The notes under the pieces were generated by a model. It saw only the letters and a list, made by a program, of their open reading frames with translations. It searched no databases and was not told where the DNA came from. Source: JBFMCC01 sp034435275 (lineage in GTDB: Bacteria > Chloroflexota > Anaerolineae > Anaerolineales > Villigracilaceae). From it: a stretch of 9,260 bases of DNA. Each line of letters starts with the position of its first letter. Within the stretch, counting starts at the first letter, position 1. The position numbers were made by a program, and so were the translations under genes. The stretch covers positions 1 to 9,260 of the forward strand of contig DAOTXP010000238.1 in assembly GCA_034435275.1 (NCBI GenBank). The letters are read 5' to 3'. Shown here piece after piece: positions 6,690 through 9,260 of the stretch.

Positions 6690-7379
6690 TTATCCGCGGG
6701 GCATGGTCGGCGGTTCGGGCGTGATCAGTCCCATCTGGCGCGCCTTGGCGATGGCCGCGGCGCGGGTGTTCACACCCAGTTTGAGATACGCGCCGGAAAG
6801 CAGATTGCGGACCGTGGAATTGGAAATCGCCATCATTCTGGCCAGATCGGCCGTTGTGGAATTTGGGTAGGCCAGGCTGAGGGAGAGTGCCTGCAACTGT
6901 CTCGTGGTTGGGCCTGCGTTGAGTTCGCCGGTGCGGACGCGCTTCAACTGCTCGTATGCTTTCTTGCTGTAATAGACTCCCCCGCCAGCAATGGAGACGA
7001 CCACGTTGGCAAGGTCGCGAATGGCCGTCTGGTCGTCCTTGAGCACGTAGCCGCTGGCACCCGCATCCATGACCGCCTTGATCAGGCTGCGCTCAGCAAA
7101 CATGCTGATAACAAGGATACCGAGGTTGGGATGTTTCTGGAGCAACTTGGGGATGACATGCAGGACCGGGTAGGGATTGGGATCCTCTTCTCCGATGGGA
7201 ACGCTGATGTCCAGCAGGAGCACATCGGCTGGATTTTTCTCGAGCGCAGGCTCCAGTTCCTCGCCATACGAGAGCCTGCCCACTACTTCGATTTGGGGCA
7301 GTTTGTCCAGTTGGACACAGTAGCCGTCCACAATGGCTGGATGATCGTCTAGAATGGTCACGCGAATCTTTTCTGACAT
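6690..7379 (-). CDS. LuxR/NarL-family response regulator
   Basis: The 229-residue product has a receiver domain and a C-terminal DNA-binding domain. Receiver landmarks: acidic pair Asp11-Asp12 (LDDHP), phosphoacceptor Asp57 in VLLLDIS, Ser92 in LVISMF and Lys114 in YVLKDD. The LuxR-type helix-turn-helix spans about 158-218, with the recognition part ADLARMMAISNSTVRNLLS and the dimer helix GAYLKLGV. The usual Arg-Glu-x-Glu at the start of this domain is replaced by TTRQLQAL, so the domain is somewhat diverged. The ATG at 7379 follows GGGAGGG at 7386-7392, about 6 nt upstream. It is transcribed just ahead of the HisKA_3 kinase, the usual partner class for this regulator family, so it most likely receives phosphate from that kinase. 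Its targets are unknown; the divergent promoter at 7468-7496 is a natural candidate. Confidence 0.93.
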   Translation of the reverse strand: MSEKIRVTILDDHPAIVDGYCVQLDKLPQIEVVGRLSYGEELEPALEKNPADVLLLDISVPIGEEDPNPYPVLHVIPKLLQKHPNLGILVISMFAERSLIKAVMDAGASGYVLKDDQTAIRDLANVVVSIAGGGVYYSKKAYEQLKRVRTGELNAGPTTRQLQALSLSLAYPNSTTADLARMMAISNSTVRNLLSGAYLKLGVNTRAAAIAKARQMGLITPEPPTMPRG

Positions 7380-7467
7380 ATTGCTCCCTCCCTTTTACTG
7401 TACACCAAGCCCCGATTCAATGCAAGACCCTCAGTACAAATGCCTATGCGGCGAAAACACCTGCCTA

Positions 7468-7496
7468 TTGTGACGCAGTTCTTCACATTCTATACT
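7468..7496 (+). promoter_or_regulatory. Predicted plus-strand promoter of the candidate sRNA
   Basis: TTGTGA (7468-7473, 4 of 6), a 17-bp spacer and TATACT (7491-7496, 5 of 6) on the plus strand. The -10 lies inside the 11-bp palindrome CTATACTATAG (7490-7500). No coding gene on this strand follows; what follows is a structured segment and an intrinsic terminator. Confidence 0.6.
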
Positions 7497-7502
7497 ATAG
7501 GT

Positions 7503-7645
7503 GGCAAGTCATCGGCATGGGGATAAGGTGCGTTTCGGGTTCGTGGGGGATTCGAGGAAGGGGGTCCGCCCATGGGCCAGGGGGTGCAGAAACGCACCGA
7601 GAAAGTCAGAAAAGTGGTTTGGCTTACCCAAACCACTTTTTCTCC
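7503..7645 (+). ncRNA. Candidate structured small RNA with a stem-clamped G-rich core
   Basis: A plus-strand promoter and a strong intrinsic terminator bracket about 140 nt with no convincing ORF. Inside, GGTGCGTTTC (7527-7536) pairs perfectly over 10 bp with GAAACGCACC (7589-7598). The 52-nt core between them has five G-tracts of at least three (7537-7539, 7545-7549, 7560-7564, 7574-7576, 7580-7584), suited to a G-quadruplex or to pairing with its few C residues; the palindrome GCCCATGGGC (7568-7577) lies within. I do not recognise it as 4.5S, 6S, RNase P, tmRNA, tRNA or a riboswitch known to me. The transcript would run divergently from the response regulator and end against the DUF1501 gene. 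Existence is an inference from promoter, helix and terminator; function is unknown. Confidence 0.5.
7610..7641. terminator. Bidirectional intrinsic terminator (sRNA on plus, DUF1501 gene on minus)
   Basis: AAAAGTGGTTTGG (7610-7622) and CCAAACCACTTTT (7628-7640) form a perfect 13-bp stem with a 5-nt loop. On the plus strand the stem ends in five T. On the minus strand it begins 5 nt past the DUF1501 stop and ends in TTTTC. It serves two convergent transcripts. Confidence 0.8.
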
Positions 7646-8881
7646 TTAACTTCCAAACACTCCCAATCCTCCTCCCTCGAAACCCGGGAACACCTCGCCC
7701 ACATTGGGATTCCCCAACCGATTCACAAGTAACTCACTCAACACCTGGCGGTAATCGGTCGTCACGGCGAGATCGGCGTGGTCGTAGAGCTGGTCATTGT
7801 GCAGACCGGGCCACGCGCCATAGACCTGTCCGCCGTTGACCGCGCCGCCGAGGGCCAGCATCACTGAGCCGTGACCGTGGTCCGTGCCTTGCGAGTCGTT
7901 TTGCGCGAGGCGGCGGCCGAACTCGCTGATGACCACCACGGACAGTTTGTCCGTGTAGCCGCTGTCGAGATCGAGGTAGAAATTGGCAAGGTTCGAGCCG
8001 AGACTACGCAACTGGTTTGGCATCCAGCCGTCGTCCGCGCTCCAACTCTCGTACTCATGCATGTCCCAGCCGCCGAAATCCACGGTGGCGACCTTGAGCC
8101 CCGCGTTCATTTTAATCATCTGTGCGACGGTCCTGAGTTGCGTGCCCAACTCGTCTTCTTCATAGCGCGCCCCATTGGATGGACGGTATTCCATCTCGGC
8201 GGCCGGCGCGACGGTCTGCACCGCGTCCAGGGTGCGCAGGCCGACCTGATGAAGCAGGGTATCGCCGTTGTAGAGTCGACGCAGCGCAGCCTGCTGTTCG
8301 GCGAGCAGGCCGTTGTCCCATTGCGTGAAGTCGCCGACGGAACTCATACTGACGGTGGCGGTCGCGCCGAGCAAGGCCGTCGGCTGGGATGGAGATGCGA
8401 TGGCAGGTAACAAGCCTGTTGAGCCATTCGGCGCGGTTTGCAGGTGGCGCGTGATCCAGCCCGAGGTCGTCGCTTTCGAGCCGGGCGTGCCGAGTTCGAT
8501 GTATTCCATCGCGTCGAAGTGGCTGCGCGTGTCGAAGTTCAGTCCCACCGCGTGGATGATGCCGAGATGTCCCTGTTGGTACAAGTCATAAAGCGGGTTG
8601 AGGGCAGGATGCAGGCCGAACTGGTCATTTAGATTCAGCAAGGCGTTGTCGGGAATCTTCAGCCCGGGGCGCGCTTTCTCGTAGAAACCGCGGTCGTCGC
8701 CTGCCAGCGGCGGGACGACGTTGAGCGCGTCCCAGCCGCCGCGCAGGAAGACCACAACCAAAGTGTCGGTGGGCGAATCCTGTGCGGCAAAGGCCACGTT
8801 GGTAAGACGTGCCCCGGCCATGGCCGCGATGGCGGCGGAACAGCCTTGCATGAATTGTCGGCGGGAGATTTTAGTATTCAT
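7646..8881 (-). CDS. Tat-exported DUF1501 family protein
   Basis: The 411-residue product starts at the ATG 8881, preceded by GAGGAA about 5 nt upstream. The frame is open to an ATG at 8914, but that start lies inside a repeat and would bury the signal peptide. Residues 6-12 read SRRQFMQ, a twin-arginine motif, followed by an Ala-rich segment with likely cleavage after AFAA (30-33), so the protein is exported folded. Family landmarks: VVVFLRGGWDALN near 42-54, SHFDAMEYIE at 120-129, VDFGGWDMHE at 267-276, SEFGRR at 319-324 and GTDHGHGS at 332-339. DUF1501 proteins are distant relatives of the alkaline phosphatase/sulfatase fold; the conserved Asp and His residues suggest metal binding, but the substrate is unknown. 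The gene follows a DUF1800 gene, its usual partner, 98 bp upstream. Confidence 0.93.
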   Translation of the reverse strand: MNTKISRRQFMQGCSAAIAAMAGARLTNVAFAAQDSPTDTLVVVFLRGGWDALNVVPPLAGDDRGFYEKARPGLKIPDNALLNLNDQFGLHPALNPLYDLYQQGHLGIIHAVGLNFDTRSHFDAMEYIELGTPGSKATTSGWITRHLQTAPNGSTGLLPAIASPSQPTALLGATATVSMSSVGDFTQWDNGLLAEQQAALRRLYNGDTLLHQVGLRTLDAVQTVAPAAEMEYRPSNGARYEEDELGTQLRTVAQMIKMNAGLKVATVDFGGWDMHEYESWSADDGWMPNQLRSLGSNLANFYLDLDSGYTDKLSVVVISEFGRRLAQNDSQGTDHGHGSVMLALGGAVNGGQVYGAWPGLHNDQLYDHADLAVTTDYRQVLSELLVNRLGNPNVGEVFPGFEGGGLGVFGS

Positions 8882-8899
8882 AAAGTTCCTCGGATTCAA

Positions 8900-8972
8900 A
8901 CACGAAGGACACAAAGACCACCAAGGTCAAAGACACGCAGGTTTTCCTTTGAGTCCTTCGTGCCCTTTGTGT
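8900..8972. repeat. Inverted repeat built of 9-bp units, between the DUF1800 and DUF1501 genes
   Basis: The left arm has three contiguous 9-bp units (8900-8908 ACACGAAGG, 8909-8917 ACACAAAGA, 8918-8926 CCACCAAGG), with a further ACACGCAGG at 8933-8941. The right arm has three units in reverse complement at 8946-8954, 8955-8963 and 8964-8972 (CCTTTGTGT). The arms can form a long imperfect hairpin. It fills most of the gap between two presumably cotranscribed genes and is the same family as the repeat at 121-147. Confidence 0.8.
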
Positions 8973-8979
8973 TTAAAAA

Positions 8980-9260
8980 CTACCTCATTCGGAATTCAGG
9001 CGTCATCAGGATCAACGCGGCCATGCTGGACAGACGCCAGTTGATGTCATCGTCCGAGAGTTCATCATCAGGACTGTAATCGCCGGCCATCACTTTGATG
9101 ATAGCCTGGCGCGAGTCCTCAGGCAACGCGCGGCCGAGCAGACGCGCGATCCAGAAATCGGCCAACGATGCGGCGGTACGCAATTCGAACGGAGTCTGTC
9201 CGCGCAGGTCGATCACCGCGCGGCGGCCTTCCTCATCCTCGTTCCACCAGTTGTCCACCA
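8980..9260 (-). CDS. DUF1800 family protein, C-terminal end (partial)
   Basis: About 93 codons are visible and the frame is open through the right edge. The GTG at 9258 is not taken as a start, because the family is several hundred residues long and this is its tail. The visible part has a helical ADFWIARLLGRALPEDSRQAIIKVM stretch and ends ALILMTPEFRMR, matching the typical DUF1800 ending (a helix followed by a SPEY/TPEF-type motif). The function of DUF1800 is unknown; it is usually encoded next to a DUF1501 gene, as here. An acidic segment (DDELSDDD) lies in the last quarter. Assignment rests on the tail motif plus the neighbour. Confidence 0.75.
   Translation of the reverse strand, partial: VDNWWNEDEEGRRAVIDLRGQTPFELRTAASLADFWIARLLGRALPEDSRQAIIKVMAGDYSPDDELSDDDINWRLSSMAALILMTPEFRMR

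Noticed and set aside
7397..7424. Possible regulator promoter TTGCAT-N17-TACAGT on the minus strand
   Set aside because: Only 3 of 6 and 4 of 6 matches, and the transcript would start almost on the ribosome binding site; too weak to annotate.
7527..7598. Known RNA (4.5S, RNase P, tRNA) at the sRNA locus
   Set aside because: GAGGAAG and GGTTCG fragments recall RNase P and T-loops, but the signature 4.5S apical loop, the RNase P partner segment and a cloverleaf are all absent.
8882..8914. Longer DUF1501 start at 8914
   Set aside because: It would start inside the 9-bp-unit repeat and place 11 extra residues before the Tat motif; the ATG at 8881 has a good ribosome binding site.

Overview
The window reads almost entirely on the minus strand and looks like a stretch of a GC-rich environmental bacterium. 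The gene set points tentatively to Chloroflexota (class Anaerolineae): a DnaE1-type replicase with a complete PHP site, a ComP-like multi-pass sensor kinase with its LuxR-type regulator, a DUF1800-DUF1501 secreted pair, a lipoprotein whose Cys is followed by polyproline, and intergenic repeats of short-unit inverted design. This placement is inference; there is no rRNA or other decisive marker.

Layout from right to left, which is the direction of transcription. At 8980-9260 is the C-terminal end of a DUF1800 protein, cut by the window edge. Next is a 98-bp gap filled by a palindromic repeat of 9-bp units, then a Tat-exported DUF1501 protein (7646-8881). Its stop abuts a strong bidirectional hairpin (7610-7640). 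The 266-bp gap 7380-7645 holds, on the plus strand, a good sigma70-like promoter, a G-rich segment clamped by a perfect 10-bp helix, and that terminator. Together these are the signature of an undescribed small RNA of about 140 nt, divergent from the two-component genes. The response regulator (6690-7379) follows, then a perfect 13-bp hairpin, an independent promoter, and the sensor kinase (4238-6508). dnaE (177-4103) has its own promoter, and its leader is almost wholly an inverted array of TAGTT units. After dnaE comes another 9-bp-unit repeat and the first ~32 codons of a lipoprotein (97 to the window edge); the poly-G tract at the left edge is its polyproline-coding stretch.

How the genes work together: dnaE is the housekeeping replicase and is not functionally tied to its neighbours. 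The kinase and regulator form a probable membrane-sensing phosphorelay whose two genes are separated by a hairpin and can be transcribed separately. The DUF1800 and DUF1501 genes form a conserved export pair of unknown role.

The most interesting material is non-coding or repeat-derived: the candidate sRNA at about 7503-7645; four GC-rich palindromic mini-repeats lying in one reading frame inside the dnaE linker; the TAGTT inverted array in the dnaE leader; a second family of 9-bp-unit repeats flanking genes at both ends of the window; and a 14-nt match to the 16S rRNA 3' tail at the predicted 5' end of the kinase mRNA.
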